DNA of 64,000 nt from Acidobacteriota bacterium (lineage in GTDB: Bacteria; Acidobacteriota; Terriglobia; Terriglobales; SCQP01), in contig JAKASR010000022.1 in assembly GCA_021818955.1 (NCBI GenBank), positions 1 through 64,000 of the forward strand, read 5' to 3'. The translations under genes and the position numbers were made by a program. The notes below the pieces were generated by a model, which did no database searches, was not told the DNA's origin, and saw only the letters and a list, made by a program, of their open reading frames with translations. Below are positions 37,096-45,981 of this stretch, in pieces (the stretch's first letter is position 1; each line of letters begins with the position of its first letter).

Positions 37096-38442
37096 TCACT
37101 TACCGGCGGGATGCCAATGGCCGGCACACCAAACGCCAGCGCAGAGATTGCCGCCAAGCAGATAGGGTACGGCACGGAAATCATCCGTATCAAAAAGCGC
37201 CAAATCGGCGCGTTTTCCCGGCATCAGCGAACCACAAAGCCGTTCCCGGTTGAGCGCAGCAGCGGCATTGAGGGTGACCGCATGCCAGGCTTCGGCGGGA
37301 GTCAGGCGCATCGCATCGCATCCCAGCGCCATGACAAGAGGCAAGCTCAACAGTGGCGCGGTGCCGGGATTGAAATCACTGGCCAGGTTAATGGCGGCGC
37401 CATCAGCAATCCAGTCACGCGCCGCCGGAAAAGGACGATTCATGAAGAGGCTGACGCCGGGCAAGAAGGTAGCCACGGTGGAGGAGTTCGCCAAACGACG
37501 GCGGGCGGGGGGCGGAGTGAAATCCAGATGATCGGCGGAAACCGCTCCCAATTGAGCCGCCAGCGCGGCGCCCCCGGAATCGGCTGTTTGATCCGCATGA
37601 ATTTTCAAGCGGAAGCCATAACGGCGGGCTGCGCGAAGCCACGCACGCGCTTCAGGCAGCGTAAAAGCCAAGGGATCGCAAAAAACATCCACAAATTCCG
37701 CGATGGGATTTTGTTTTCGTAGCGTGGCCAAGTTTAGCCGGGAGGGCGCCAAGGAAAGTTTTGGGCGCATCACGCGCACGGCGGGAAGCAACTGATCGCG
37801 CAGCAGGCGTAAATACGCCTGTCTTCGGCCGGCAAATTCCATCGGCACAGCATGGGCGCCAAGCAGGGTGAGCGCGGCATCGAGGCCTTCCGCGCCAGCC
37901 GCCAATTGACTCAAGCGCAAGATGCGCAGTTCCTCCGACACGCTCAGGCCATATCCCGACTTAATCTCGACTGTGGTTACGCCCTGAGCGCGCATGATCC
38001 GCAAGCGCGCCCGCGCCGACTTTAGCAGCAAGCTATCGGGCGAGGCGCGCAAATGGCGAACAGATTCAAGAATGCCGCCGCCGGCGGCGAGGATACGCGC
38101 AGAATCCCAGCCGGCGATGCGTCGCTCGAAATCATCCAGCCGAGGCGCGGCAAAGACAAGATGAGTATGCGAATCCACCAGGCCGGGAGTAAGAAGGCGG
38201 CCACGGCAATTAATTTCGCGCAAGCGCGAAGGCGGAATACGGTATTTTCGCAAGCGGTGGGCGAGAGCGTCGGTCGTACCGGCGGCGACAATGCGTCCAG
38301 CCCGAAAAAGCACGGCTCCGTCGCGCACGAGACCCGGGTCTTGCAATTCCGCTCCCCGCCGGGCGCGATCGGGTCCGTGAAAAGTCAGCATTTGCGCGGC
38401 ATGAAATAACAACGTCCATTCCGGTTGGGCAGGGTCGTTCAA
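37096..38442 (-). CDS. hutI: Imidazolonepropionase
   Basis: A 448-residue amidohydrolase that opens the imidazolone ring to give formiminoglutamate. Metal ligands are seen in [14 protein letters not shown], with EIKSGYGLS and later [12 protein letters not shown] and SADHLDF following in family order. Translation probably starts at a TTG at 38442 whose last two bases form part of the hutU stop (TTGA overlap); the next ATG lies 17 codons downstream and would remove conserved sequence. Strong coupling to hutU is expected. Confidence 0.93.
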   Translation of the reverse strand: MNDPAQPEWTLLFHAAQMLTFHGPDRARRGAELQDPGLVRDGAVLFRAGRIVAAGTTDALAHRLRKYRIPPSRLREINCRGRLLTPGLVDSHTHLVFAAPRLDDFERRIAGWDSARILAAGGGILESVRHLRASPDSLLLKSARARLRIMRAQGVTTVEIKSGYGLSVSEELRILRLSQLAAGAEGLDAALTLLGAHAVPMEFAGRRQAYLRLLRDQLLPAVRVMRPKLSLAPSRLNLATLRKQNPIAEFVDVFCDPLAFTLPEARAWLRAARRYGFRLKIHADQTADSGGAALAAQLGAVSADHLDFTPPPARRRLANSSTVATFLPGVSLFMNRPFPAARDWIADGAAINLASDFNPGTAPLLSLPLVMALGCDAMRLTPAEAWHAVTLNAAAALNRERLCGSLMPGKRADLALFDTDDFRAVPYLLGGNLCAGVWCAGHWHPAGK

Positions 38443-40109
38443 TGAGATTCAAGAAGAGGAAGCCGAAGCTGGTGGCGTTGAGCGAAATCCAACGCTTCGG
38501 GATAGCCGGCATCCACATGGCGAGCGATGCCGATACCGGGGTCATTGGTCATCACGCGTTCCAGCCTGACGTCCATAGCCTTGGTTCCATCGGCGACGGT
38601 GACCTGGCCGGCATGTTGCGCATAGCCGATGCCAACGCCGCCGCCATTGTGGATGGAAACCCAGGTGGCGCCCGAGGCGGTATTCAGCAGGGCATTTAAA
38701 AGCGGCCAATCGGCAACCGCATCGCTACCATCCCGCATGGCTTCGGTCTCGCGATAAGGCGAAGCGACGGAGCCGGTATCCAGGTGATCACGCCCGAGGA
38801 CTACGGGAGCTTGAATTTCACCGCGTCGGATCAGTTCATTTAAAGCCAGGGCAAATTCAGCCCGCTGTCCATATCCCAGCCAGCAAACGCGCGCGGGAAG
38901 GCCCTGGAATTGTACGCGTTTACGGGCGAGTCGGATCCAGCGGGCCAGGCGTTCATCGCCGGGAAAAAGCTTCATTACGAGATCATCCAGCCGGACAATG
39001 TCGGCGGGTTCGCCGCTCAACGCGGCCCAGCGGAAGGGCCCGCGGCCTTCACAGAAAAGCGGGCGAATGTACTCGGGCACAAAACCGGGGAAACTAAACG
39101 CCGTTTTTAAACCATGTTCAAAAGCCATGGCGCGGATATTGTTACCGTAATCGAAGGTAACCGCGCCCAGTTTTTGCAGCGCCAGCATGCCTTCGACATG
39201 AACCACGATCGAATCGAGCGCGCGCCGGCGATATTCTTCAGGATTGCAGCGGCGCAACTCGACCGCATCCACCAGCGACAGACCCGCCGGGACGTAGCCA
39301 TTCAGCGGGTCATGGGCACTAGTCTGATCGGTGAGCAGATCGGGAACAACGCCGCGCCGGGCTAATTCCGGAATAATCTCGGCGCAATTACCGACCAAGC
39401 CGACGGAGACGGCTTCGCAACGGCGAACCGCATTTTTCAAAATGCGCAAGGCTTCATCAAGATCATTGACCTGAATATCGCAATAGCCGGAGCGCAAGCG
39501 GCGTTTGATTCTTTCCGGATCTACTTCGATGCCGAGAAAAGCCGCTCCCAGCATAGTTGCGGCCAATGGCTGAGCGCCGCCCATTCCGCCCAAGCCGCCA
39601 CTGACCAGCAGTTTTCCGGCAAGCGAACCCTGAAAATGTTTTTGCGCCGCCGCGCCAAAGGTTTCATAGGTGCCTTGAATGATGCCTTGTGAGCCGATAT
39701 AGATCCAACTTCCGGCAGTCATTTGACCGTACATCATCAAACCCAAATGATCGAGTTGATGGAAGGTCTCCCAATTGGACCAATGCCCCACAAGGTTGCC
39801 ATTCGCGATCAGCACACGCGGCGATTCCGCATGCGTACGAAAAACGCCTACCGGTTTACCGGATTGCACCAGCAGGGTTTCATCTTCACGGAGTTCCAGC
39901 AGCGCGGCGACAATAGCCCGAAAACATGCCCAATTTCTCGCGGCGCGGCCGGAACCGCCATAGACGACCAAATCTTCGGGGCGCTCGGCAACCTCCGGAT
40001 CGAGATTATTCATGAGCATGCGCAGCGCGGCTTCCTGCGGCCATTGGCGCGCGTGCAGCCGCGGTCCGCGAGGAGCCCGAACGGGGTGTTCTAGAGACAG
40101 AGAGGACAT
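38439..40109 (-). CDS. hutU: Urocanate hydratase
   Basis: A 556-residue enzyme of normal length that converts urocanate to imidazolonepropionate using tightly bound NAD. Family blocks include [22 protein letters not shown]-like opening, [33 protein letters not shown] and [14 protein letters not shown]. First of three clustered hut genes (hutU-hutI-ftcD). No histidine ammonia-lyase gene lies in the window. Thirty-nine bases separate it from the upstream glycosyltransferase gene. Confidence 0.96.
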   Translation of the reverse strand: MSSLSLEHPVRAPRGPRLHARQWPQEAALRMLMNNLDPEVAERPEDLVVYGGSGRAARNWACFRAIVAALLELREDETLLVQSGKPVGVFRTHAESPRVLIANGNLVGHWSNWETFHQLDHLGLMMYGQMTAGSWIYIGSQGIIQGTYETFGAAAQKHFQGSLAGKLLVSGGLGGMGGAQPLAATMLGAAFLGIEVDPERIKRRLRSGYCDIQVNDLDEALRILKNAVRRCEAVSVGLVGNCAEIIPELARRGVVPDLLTDQTSAHDPLNGYVPAGLSLVDAVELRRCNPEEYRRRALDSIVVHVEGMLALQKLGAVTFDYGNNIRAMAFEHGLKTAFSFPGFVPEYIRPLFCEGRGPFRWAALSGEPADIVRLDDLVMKLFPGDERLARWIRLARKRVQFQGLPARVCWLGYGQRAEFALALNELIRRGEIQAPVVLGRDHLDTGSVASPYRETEAMRDGSDAVADWPLLNALLNTASGATWVSIHNGGGVGIGYAQHAGQVTVADGTKAMDVRLERVMTNDPGIGIARHVDAGYPEALDFAQRHQLRLPLLESH

Positions 40110-40148
40110 TTTGGCTTATATAAATCTCCGAGAATTTCCAAGGCCATT

Positions 40149-40967
40149 TTAGCCCTTTGGCGGGGAAGAAATCGAAGCAGCGGATTTTGCCGGGAGGGCG
40201 ACCACAGCTTCGGCGACAGGCGAACGATAATGGCCAAGAAGAGCGTGCCAGCGGATGGCCAGAATCTCGGAAAACATTCGAAGGCTATCACGGACCATAC
40301 GGATCTTGGCCCCTTCGGCATGCGACCATACGACCGGGACTTCAACCACACGAAGACCACGCCGGCGGGCAAGATATAGCAACTCGGGATCAAATCCCCA
40401 CCGGGTGATACGCTGGCGGGAAAAAATCCATATACTCGAATCCGCGCAGAAGAGCTTGAATCCGCATTGAGTATCGCGGAAGCGCAAGCCAAGAATCAGA
40501 AAAACGAGGCGATTAAAAACCCGGCCGGCAAGCTCGCGCCAAGGGCTTTGATGAAGGCGAATTAAATCACTACGGCTACGGCTGCCAATGGCAATATCCG
40601 CCCCGGCGCGCAATTCCGCCATAAGTTTATCGAGTTCCTCAATCGGCGCGGAGAGATCGGCATCGGTAAACAGCCAATGGCGGCCGCGAGCGGCCAACAT
40701 ACCGTGGCGAACGCTGTATCCCTTCCCCCGATTCCCGGGATTATCGAGCACTCGCAAATTCAGGCTGCGATCGTACTGACGAGCGACCTGGGCGGTGGCG
40801 TCGGTGGAGCCATCATTCACGACGAGAATTTCGGCATCACGCCCGCTCCGGCGCAAATAATCCGCAATGCGTTCCAGAGTGCGAGGCAGTCGCCGTTCTT
40901 CGTTCCAGGCGGGAATGATAATGCTCAACTCGGGAGCATCGGGGCTCCCATAAGGCGCAGAGGGCAT
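40149..40967 (-). CDS. Glycosyltransferase family 2 (polyprenyl-phosphate glucosyltransferase-like)
   Basis: A 272-residue GT-A enzyme. It has LSIIIPAWNEERRLPRTLERI, the Asp motif VVNDGSTDATAQVA, a DXD-like FTDADLSAPIEELDKL, and DTQCGFKLF, the features of dolichyl/undecaprenyl-phosphate glucosyltransferases. It lacks the C-terminal membrane helices of GtrB-type enzymes. Probable donor UDP-glucose, acceptor a polyprenyl phosphate; not proven. It lies between the HD-GYP regulator (22 bases) and hutU, with no known link to histidine use. Confidence 0.88.
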   Translation of the reverse strand: MPSAPYGSPDAPELSIIIPAWNEERRLPRTLERIADYLRRSGRDAEILVVNDGSTDATAQVARQYDRSLNLRVLDNPGNRGKGYSVRHGMLAARGRHWLFTDADLSAPIEELDKLMAELRAGADIAIGSRSRSDLIRLHQSPWRELAGRVFNRLVFLILGLRFRDTQCGFKLFCADSSIWIFSRQRITRWGFDPELLYLARRRGLRVVEVPVVWSHAEGAKIRMVRDSLRMFSEILAIRWHALLGHYRSPVAEAVVALPAKSAASISSPPKG

Positions 40968-40989
40968 CCTTTTCAGGATGCCACAAGGT

Positions 40990-42024
40990 TCAAGCGGGGA
41001 AATCCGGCAAAAGGCCTTGATGCAGGATATCGAAGAAGATCGGGATTAAATCCGGGTCCCACCGGCCGGTTTCGGTTTCGTCGCGCATGATCAATTCCGC
41101 CCGATCCGGAGCCAGCGCAGGTTTATAAGGCCGAGCTGTAGTTAAGGCATCGTAGCAATCCACAATCTGGAGAATGCGGGCGAGCAGCGGGATTTCATCC
41201 TTGGCCAAACGATCGGGGTAGCCGGTGCCATTCCAGTGCTCATGATGATGACGGATAATCGGCAACACACGGCCCAAGCTGGAACGCATGGGCAGACAGA
41301 TGCGTTCGCCGGCGATAGGATGGGAGCACATAATATCCCATTCCTGCGCGGTTAAGGCTTCTTCCTTTTTAAGGATGGAGTCGGAAACGGTGATTTTTCC
41401 AATATCATGAAGCACCCCGGCGCGGCGTAGGGCGATTAAATCGTTTTCGGGCAATTTCAGATAATAGCCAATCGATACCGCGCCGCGGGAAAGACGATCG
41501 CAATGGCCCTGGGTATAGGGGTCGCGAGCTTCGACGGAAATCGCCAGGGCATTGAGAACCGATTCCGCATGTTCCAGCTCATCGGTAAACTGCTTAAGCC
41601 GCAGCAAGCTACGCACACGGGCAAACAGTTCCTGGGTATTGATCGGCTTATTCAAAAAATCATCGGCGCCGGCATTGATGCCGCGCAACTTAAACTCCGG
41701 CTCAGTCATGCCGGTTAAAAGGATCAGCGGTATTAAACGGGTAGCCGGATCTTCCTTCAGTTCGCGGCAAAGCTCAATGCCACTTTTGCCGGGCATAAGC
41801 ACATCCAGCAGCACCAGGTCAGGAGCCTGGGAAGCGACCAAATCTCGCGCTTCCGCAGCATGCGAGGCGCTAATCACTTCGTACCCGCGAGATTGCAATA
41901 ATTCACGGGTAAGCAGGCGATTAATATCATCATCATCCACGATGAGGATACGAAAGTTCGCCTTAACAGGTTGAGCGACCGGGAAAATGGCAGGGGCAAT
42001 ACCAGAGTCGGCTTGAGTCAACAT
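40990..42024 (-). CDS. Response regulator with HD-GYP output domain
   Basis: A 344-residue protein. The receiver domain (about 24-145) has the acidic pocket LIVDDDD, phosphoacceptor D74 in VLLDVLMPGKSG, and the conserved Lys in NKPI. The HD-GYP domain (about 155-335) has VLHDIGKI and HHHEHWNGTGYPDRL, the full metal-binding and GYP motifs expected of an active cyclic-di-GMP phosphodiesterase. No histidine kinase is adjacent. It is the promoter-proximal gene of the possible RR-GT2-hut unit. Confidence 0.94.
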   Translation of the reverse strand: MLTQADSGIAPAIFPVAQPVKANFRILIVDDDDINRLLTRELLQSRGYEVISASHAAEARDLVASQAPDLVLLDVLMPGKSGIELCRELKEDPATRLIPLILLTGMTEPEFKLRGINAGADDFLNKPINTQELFARVRSLLRLKQFTDELEHAESVLNALAISVEARDPYTQGHCDRLSRGAVSIGYYLKLPENDLIALRRAGVLHDIGKITVSDSILKKEEALTAQEWDIMCSHPIAGERICLPMRSSLGRVLPIIRHHHEHWNGTGYPDRLAKDEIPLLARILQIVDCYDALTTARPYKPALAPDRAELIMRDETETGRWDPDLIPIFFDILHQGLLPDFPA

Positions 42025-42090
42025 AAAGAATAGTCCAGCAAATTACTGAAGCGGCCGAAGCCGAACCGGGTTGACCGAAAGGCGAAGGAT

Positions 42091-42363
42091 TCAGCGCAGC
42101 AGGGAAGAGCGACCGGAGTCGGTGATGGTGAATACCGTTTGCGGCTCCCAAATTCCAGTAGAGCCGATGATTTGAGATTCGCGAATGGCATGAATAGAAG
42201 CCAAGCGAAACAGAGCGGAGTTGATGTCGGCTTCTGAATACCGTTCCTGATAATGACCTCCCGATACTGTATTCAGAAGCGTGTAGATGGCAACATAATC
42301 CATCCGCACAGGATCAGCCTGCTGACTTAAAAGTAGCAGAATTTCGCGCTCAAGCGGGGACAA
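42091..42363 (-). CDS. Small winged-helix-like protein
   Basis: A 90-residue protein starting at a TTG with GAGAG upstream. The pattern helix-helix-recognition helix-wing (SPLEREILLLLSQQ, SEADINSALFRLASIHAIRES, TVFTITDSGRSSLL) fits a winged helix, but without a nameable family. It lies between arginine decarboxylase and the HD-GYP regulator on the same strand. Confidence 0.55.
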   Translation of the reverse strand: MSPLEREILLLLSQQADPVRMDYVAIYTLLNTVSGGHYQERYSEADINSALFRLASIHAIRESQIIGSTGIWEPQTVFTITDSGRSSLLR

Positions 42364-42425
42364 TGGGCTCTCTTTTTATAGGATGCCAAATACAGGCAAT
42401 CGAAAGCTGAACGGCTACACGCAAT

Positions 42426-42971
42426 TTACTCGCCAATCAGGATGGCACAGCTTAGCACCGTAGTCCAAAGTCCGCGCTTATCGCCAATGGCGGACTGGGT
42501 AATGTTTAAGGTGCGGACGATTTTATTGGAAATACGATAAATTTCCTTCTTTTCATCCCAGGAGCGATCAGAATCAAAATCGACGTTGAGCGTAGTGGCA
42601 AGCATTTCCGCCGCCAATTCTTCGGCATATTCCCCGGCTTGTTGTTCGGCTTGGCCGAAGGAGTGGTGCTCGGATAGGTAGCCATAGGTATTGCGATCAG
42701 CGGGAAGGGCGACACCGATGGAGGCGGCGATAAGGCGGTGCGGCTCGCGCGTGGAGTTTTCGCTGATCACCGCAAATACGACCTCGCCGGGCTGCAACAG
42801 GCGCAGCCCCTGGCTGCGGGATATGAGGCGGCAGCGCGGGGGGAAAATGCTGGAGACGCGAACCAGATTACACGCGGCAATGCCGGCATCGCGCAGAGCC
42901 AGTTCAAAGCTGGTGAGGCGTTCGCGATGCTTGCCGACGCCTTTAGTGAGGAAGATTTTTTTGGCAATCAT
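42426..42971 (-). CDS. Pyruvoyl-dependent arginine decarboxylase
   Basis: A 181-residue PvlArgDC. The self-cleavage site is in [10 protein letters not shown]: serines S40 and S41, where chain cleavage makes the pyruvoyl group on the new beta N terminus. [25 protein letters not shown] and the conserved C-terminal region match the family. The product is agmatine, for polyamine synthesis or acid resistance. This type, first known from archaea and chlamydiae, replaces the PLP enzyme in some bacteria. Spacing of 237 bases separates it from metO upstream. Confidence 0.9.
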   Translation of the reverse strand: MIAKKIFLTKGVGKHRERLTSFELALRDAGIAACNLVRVSSIFPPRCRLISRSQGLRLLQPGEVVFAVISENSTREPHRLIAASIGVALPADRNTYGYLSEHHSFGQAEQQAGEYAEELAAEMLATTLNVDFDSDRSWDEKKEIYRISNKIVRTLNITQSAIGDKRGLWTTVLSCAILIGE

Positions 42972-43208
42972 GTCAACAACAGCCCCGCGCCACGCGAACC
43001 GCGTCAGGAAAATTCAGAACTTTTCGATTCCCCTTACCTCGAAGCCGCGGAATTACGGCCCGCAGGATACAGGAATGTAGCGAGAAATGCTCACGTTAAC
43101 AAAAATGATGGACCGGGTCAATGCGAAGAACGAAGACGGGCAAGGGCTGGCCTTAGCGGCGGCCGCACCGGGGCGGCGGCGAAAGCGGGGCTCAGAACCA
43201 ACCGGCAC

Positions 43209-43487
43209 TCAGCATCCTCCGGCAATGGAGGGCAGAATCAACACGTCATCGGCCTCGCGAAAGCGATATTGGGCGCCGCCAAGAAACCGGATGTCTTCTT
43301 CGTTGACATAGACATTGAAGAAGCGGCGAGGGCGGCCGTCGGGCTCGCACAGGCGTTCCTTGAGATCCGGAAAGCGGAGCACCAATTCCGCGAGCATGCC
43401 CTCAAGATCGGGGGCTTGACAGCTGACGGATTCAGCGCCGTCCGTGAATTTTCGCAACGGGGCAGGGATACGCACGGTGTAAGGCAT
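43209..43487 (-). CDS. metO: MoaD/ThiS-like sulfur carrier protein (MetO-like)
   Basis: A 92-residue ubiquitin-like protein (PYTVRIPAPLRKFTDGAESVSCQAPDLEGMLAELVLRFPDLKERL...DDVLILPSIAGGC). It ends in Gly-Gly-Cys, so one residue must probably be removed before the Gly-Gly end can be activated and thiocarboxylated, as in HcyS (GGA) and QbsE (GGCF). The ATG at 43487 has GGGAG upstream and is favoured over one at 43499. It begins 20 bases after metM on the same strand. Pairing with a threonine-synthase paralogue under a SAM riboswitch points to homocysteine synthesis; MoaD in molybdopterin synthesis is less likely. Confidence 0.8.
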   Translation of the reverse strand: MPYTVRIPAPLRKFTDGAESVSCQAPDLEGMLAELVLRFPDLKERLCEPDGRPRRFFNVYVNEEDIRFLGGAQYRFREADDVLILPSIAGGC

Positions 43488-43507
43488 GAAGACTCCCATC
43501 CAGGAAT

Positions 43508-44788
43508 TCAGGCCAGCGCCGGCTCGAGCCCCGGGGCCTCGAGTTGCAGGCTGGACAGATAATTTTCAAAATCGGCCAAGCGCGGGGGCAGAACGACGCT
43601 TTGCGGCAAGTGATCGGCGACGGCATCGAGGGTCTTCAAGCCATTGCCGGAGATAACCAGCACCAACGAACCCTCCGCATCAATGCGTCCGGCGGCGATC
43701 AGCTTGCGGGCTGAGGCGACGGTGACGCCGCCGGCCGTTTCGGCGAAAATGCCTTCAGTTTCGGCCAGCAGGCGGATGCCTTCGACAATTTCAGAATCGG
43801 TAGCATCTTCGGCCCAGCCGCCAGTACGGCGGATGGTTTCGCCGGCATAAACTCCGTCGGCTGGATCGCCAATCGCGAGCGAGCGGGCAATGGTGCGGGG
43901 TTTCTGGGGAACGATCTCGCGCGAGCCGCGCTTGACCGCGGTGCTGATGGGCGAGCAGCCGGTGGCTTGAGCGCCGCAGATGCGCGAATCACCCTGGACC
44001 CAGCCCAAGGCGCGCAGTTCATCGAAGCCACGACCGATTTTCGTCAGCAGCGAGCCTCCAGCCATGGGGCAGACCAGGGCATTGGGAAGACGCCAACCCA
44101 ACTGTTCGGCGATTTCGTAGGCGACCGTTTTGGAGCCTTCCGCGTAGAAGGGGCGGAGGTTGACATTGACGATTCCCCAAGCCAGTTTCTGCGCGATTTC
44201 GCCACAGAGCCGATTGACATGATCATAGTTGCCATCAATCTGCACCAGGCGGGCTCCATAGATGCGGGTCGCAATGATTTTGGCGGCTTCCAAATCGGCG
44301 GGGGTAAAGATGAAGGCTTCCAGGCCAAGAGCGGCGGCTTGGGCCGCCACGGCATTGGCCAGGTTTCCGGTGGAAGAACAGGCGACGACGGAGAAGCCAA
44401 AGCGCAGGGCGCAATCGAAGGCGACGGCGACGACGCGATCCTTAAATGAAAGCGTCGGAAAGTTGACGGCGTCGTTCTTGACATAGAGCTCGCGGACGCC
44501 CAGCGCGCGGGCCAGGCGGGGGGCGGGCTGCAAGGGCGTCCAGCCAATTTGCAATGCGGTCGGGCGCGGGCGGGAGGCCGCGGTTTCGGGTTCAATCGGG
44601 AGGAGTTCGCGATAGCGCCACATATTGGCCGGACGAGCGGCGATACGCGCCGGATCAAGGGCGCGTCCAATCGCGGGCAGATCGTACGCGACTTCGAGCG
44701 GGGCAAAGCAGGCCTCGCAGCCGGCTTGAGGCGTGAAGGAATAAGTTTGACCGCAATCGCGGCAACGCAATCCGAGCGCGTAACTCAT
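43508..44788 (-). CDS. metM: Threonine-synthase paralogue, probable O-phosphohomoserine-dependent homocysteine synthase (MetM-like)
   Basis: A 426-residue PLP enzyme of the threonine-synthase fold. A zinc-ribbon-like N terminus has C9xxC12 and C24xxC27; the PLP lysine is K116 in PTLSFKDR; the phosphate loop SSTGNLANA follows. A second, more standard ThrC is encoded only 1.2 kb away, so this copy need not make threonine. A complete SAM-I riboswitch controls it and a sulfur carrier follows it. As I recall, Streptomyces MetM, also a ThrC relative, makes homocysteine from O-phosphohomoserine with thiocarboxylated MetO. The assignment is inferred from that combination; plain threonine synthase is the alternative. 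Confidence 0.78.
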   Translation of the reverse strand: MSYALGLRCRDCGQTYSFTPQAGCEACFAPLEVAYDLPAIGRALDPARIAARPANMWRYRELLPIEPETAASRPRPTALQIGWTPLQPAPRLARALGVRELYVKNDAVNFPTLSFKDRVVAVAFDCALRFGFSVVACSSTGNLANAVAAQAAALGLEAFIFTPADLEAAKIIATRIYGARLVQIDGNYDHVNRLCGEIAQKLAWGIVNVNLRPFYAEGSKTVAYEIAEQLGWRLPNALVCPMAGGSLLTKIGRGFDELRALGWVQGDSRICGAQATGCSPISTAVKRGSREIVPQKPRTIARSLAIGDPADGVYAGETIRRTGGWAEDATDSEIVEGIRLLAETEGIFAETAGGVTVASARKLIAAGRIDAEGSLVLVISGNGLKTLDAVADHLPQSVVLPPRLADFENYLSSLQLEAPGLEPALA

Positions 44789-44865
44789 ATCAATCCATCT
44801 CCCTGGCTCCCGCCACGCGGGATTGCCGGTTTCGCCAGAGTGTCAGGGAGCGGAGAGGAGGCAAT

Positions 44866-44900
44866 AAAAAAACCTCTTCACCGGGGAAAGGCGGAAGAGG
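44866..44900 (-). terminator. Intrinsic terminator of the SAM riboswitch
   Basis: On the minus strand CCTCTTC (44900-44894) pairs with GAAGAGG (44879-44873) around a C/G-rich loop and is followed directly by seven T. It lies between the aptamer and the metM start, as expected for the expression platform. The 3' strand of aptamer helix P1 (GATGAGG) can also pair with CCTCTTC, giving a plausible antiterminator switch. Confidence 0.85.
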
Positions 44901-44919
44901 CGGATAAACGACGTCCATT

Positions 44920-45073
44920 CCTCATCTCATCTTTCCCTTTGGTCTTGCTGGCCAACGCCGCAAGCGCCAACGGGCAGGAATTGGCACCTTGTCACATCGC
45001 GATCCTGGGATCGCTTTGCCGGTTGCCGTGGCTTCTTCGGGCCTGTCCCTCAGCCACTCTGGATAAGATCAGG
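44920..45073 (-). promoter_or_regulatory. SAM-I (S-box) riboswitch
   Basis: Read on the minus strand it has the S-box landmarks in order: CTTATCCAGAGTGG, TGAGGGACAGGCCCGAAGAAG, CCACGGCAACC, AAGGTGCCAATTCCTGC and GAAAGATGAGA. P1 can form 12 bp with one mismatch between 45062-45073 and 44920-44931. Sequence matches the conserved SAM-binding core. High SAM should stabilise P1 and allow the downstream terminator to form, turning off metM-metO. Confidence 0.95.
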
Positions 45074-45108
45074 GTCTCTTTGCAGAGACACACTCAATTG
45101 TCTTTTGC

Positions 45109-45137
45109 AGTTTAACCAGGAAACAGTTCATGGTCAA
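45109..45137 (-). promoter_or_regulatory. Promoter of the riboswitch-metM-metO transcript
   Basis: On the minus strand TTGACC (45137-45132, five of six -35 positions) and TAAACT (45114-45109, four of six -10 positions) are separated by exactly 17 bases. The aptamer begins about 35 bases downstream of the -10 box. Confidence 0.6.
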
Positions 45138-45246
45138 GATAAAAGCCCCAGGCAGTAAAAAGGATTTATAGCCCAGAGGGGCAATTCAGCACCTCGAATG
45201 GAGACAAGTCGCTGCCATTACAATGGATAGATTCAGGAGCGAAAGA

Positions 45247-45975
45247 ATGAGACTACAAGTAGTCAAAGCGGAGGCATTTGGCGCGCGCGCGGCGAGCCAG
45301 GCGATCGAAACCTTGCAGCGGAATCCGCACGCGGTTTTGGGCCTGCCGACCGGCCATACGCCCATACCGCTGTACCGTACGCTGCTGGCGAAAGCAGCGG
45401 CAGGGGCGGTGGATTTGAGTCAAATGCGGGTGGCGATGCTGGACGATTACCTGGGCGCGCAGCATGGAAACGAAGTCAGTTTTTACCATTGGCTGCAAGA
45501 GCATTTTCTGCGCGCCGCGGGGATTGGAGACGACCGCACCCTGGCCATTCCGACCCGGGCCGAAACCATTGCCGCCGACTGCGAAGCCTACGAGCGGAGA
45601 TTGCGGGAGTGGGGCGGATGCGAGTTGCTGTTTCTGGGGCTGGGGCGAAACGGGCATATCGGTTTCAACGAGCCCGGCTCGGGTAAAGACACGCGCACGC
45701 GCGCGGTGCGGCTGAGTGAGAGCTCGCGCGCAGCGAATGCCGATTATTGGACGGAGAACGCGGCCATACCCGAGCAGGGTGTCACGATGGGAATTGGAAC
45801 GATACTCGAAGCGCGCCAAATCGTGTTGCTGGTTTCCGGCGCGGACAAGCGGGAGATATTGCGGCGGGTGCTGGAAGGCGAGCCCAGCGCCGAGGCGCCA
45901 GCCAGCTGGCTGCAACAAGCGCCGCAGGCGCTGGCATTGGCCGATGAAGCCGCCGCGGGGCGACCGGCGGAGTAA
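45247..45975 (+). CDS. nagB: Glucosamine-6-phosphate deaminase
   Basis: About 242 residues, like the short Gram-positive type. It has LGLPTGHTPIPLYRTL, LDDYLGAQHGNEVSFYHWL with the catalytic Asp, LGLGRNGHIGFNEPGS (NagB signature) and GVTMGIGTILEARQIVLLVSG. The enzyme converts glucosamine 6-phosphate to fructose 6-phosphate and ammonia. AGGAG precedes the ATG at 45247. It is first in a nagB-thrC-thrB-hom run with gaps of six and five bases; the link to threonine genes is unusual. Confidence 0.9.
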   Translation: MRLQVVKAEAFGARAASQAIETLQRNPHAVLGLPTGHTPIPLYRTLLAKAAAGAVDLSQMRVAMLDDYLGAQHGNEVSFYHWLQEHFLRAAGIGDDRTLAIPTRAETIAADCEAYERRLREWGGCELLFLGLGRNGHIGFNEPGSGKDTRTRAVRLSESSRAANADYWTENAAIPEQGVTMGIGTILEARQIVLLVSGADKREILRRVLEGEPSAEAPASWLQQAPQALALADEAAAGRPAE

Positions 45976-45981
45976 AGCGCG

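Noticed and set aside
43209-43487. MoaD of molybdopterin synthesis
   Set aside because: No other moa gene is near; pairing with a ThrC-like gene and a SAM riboswitch favours a sulfur carrier for homocysteine.
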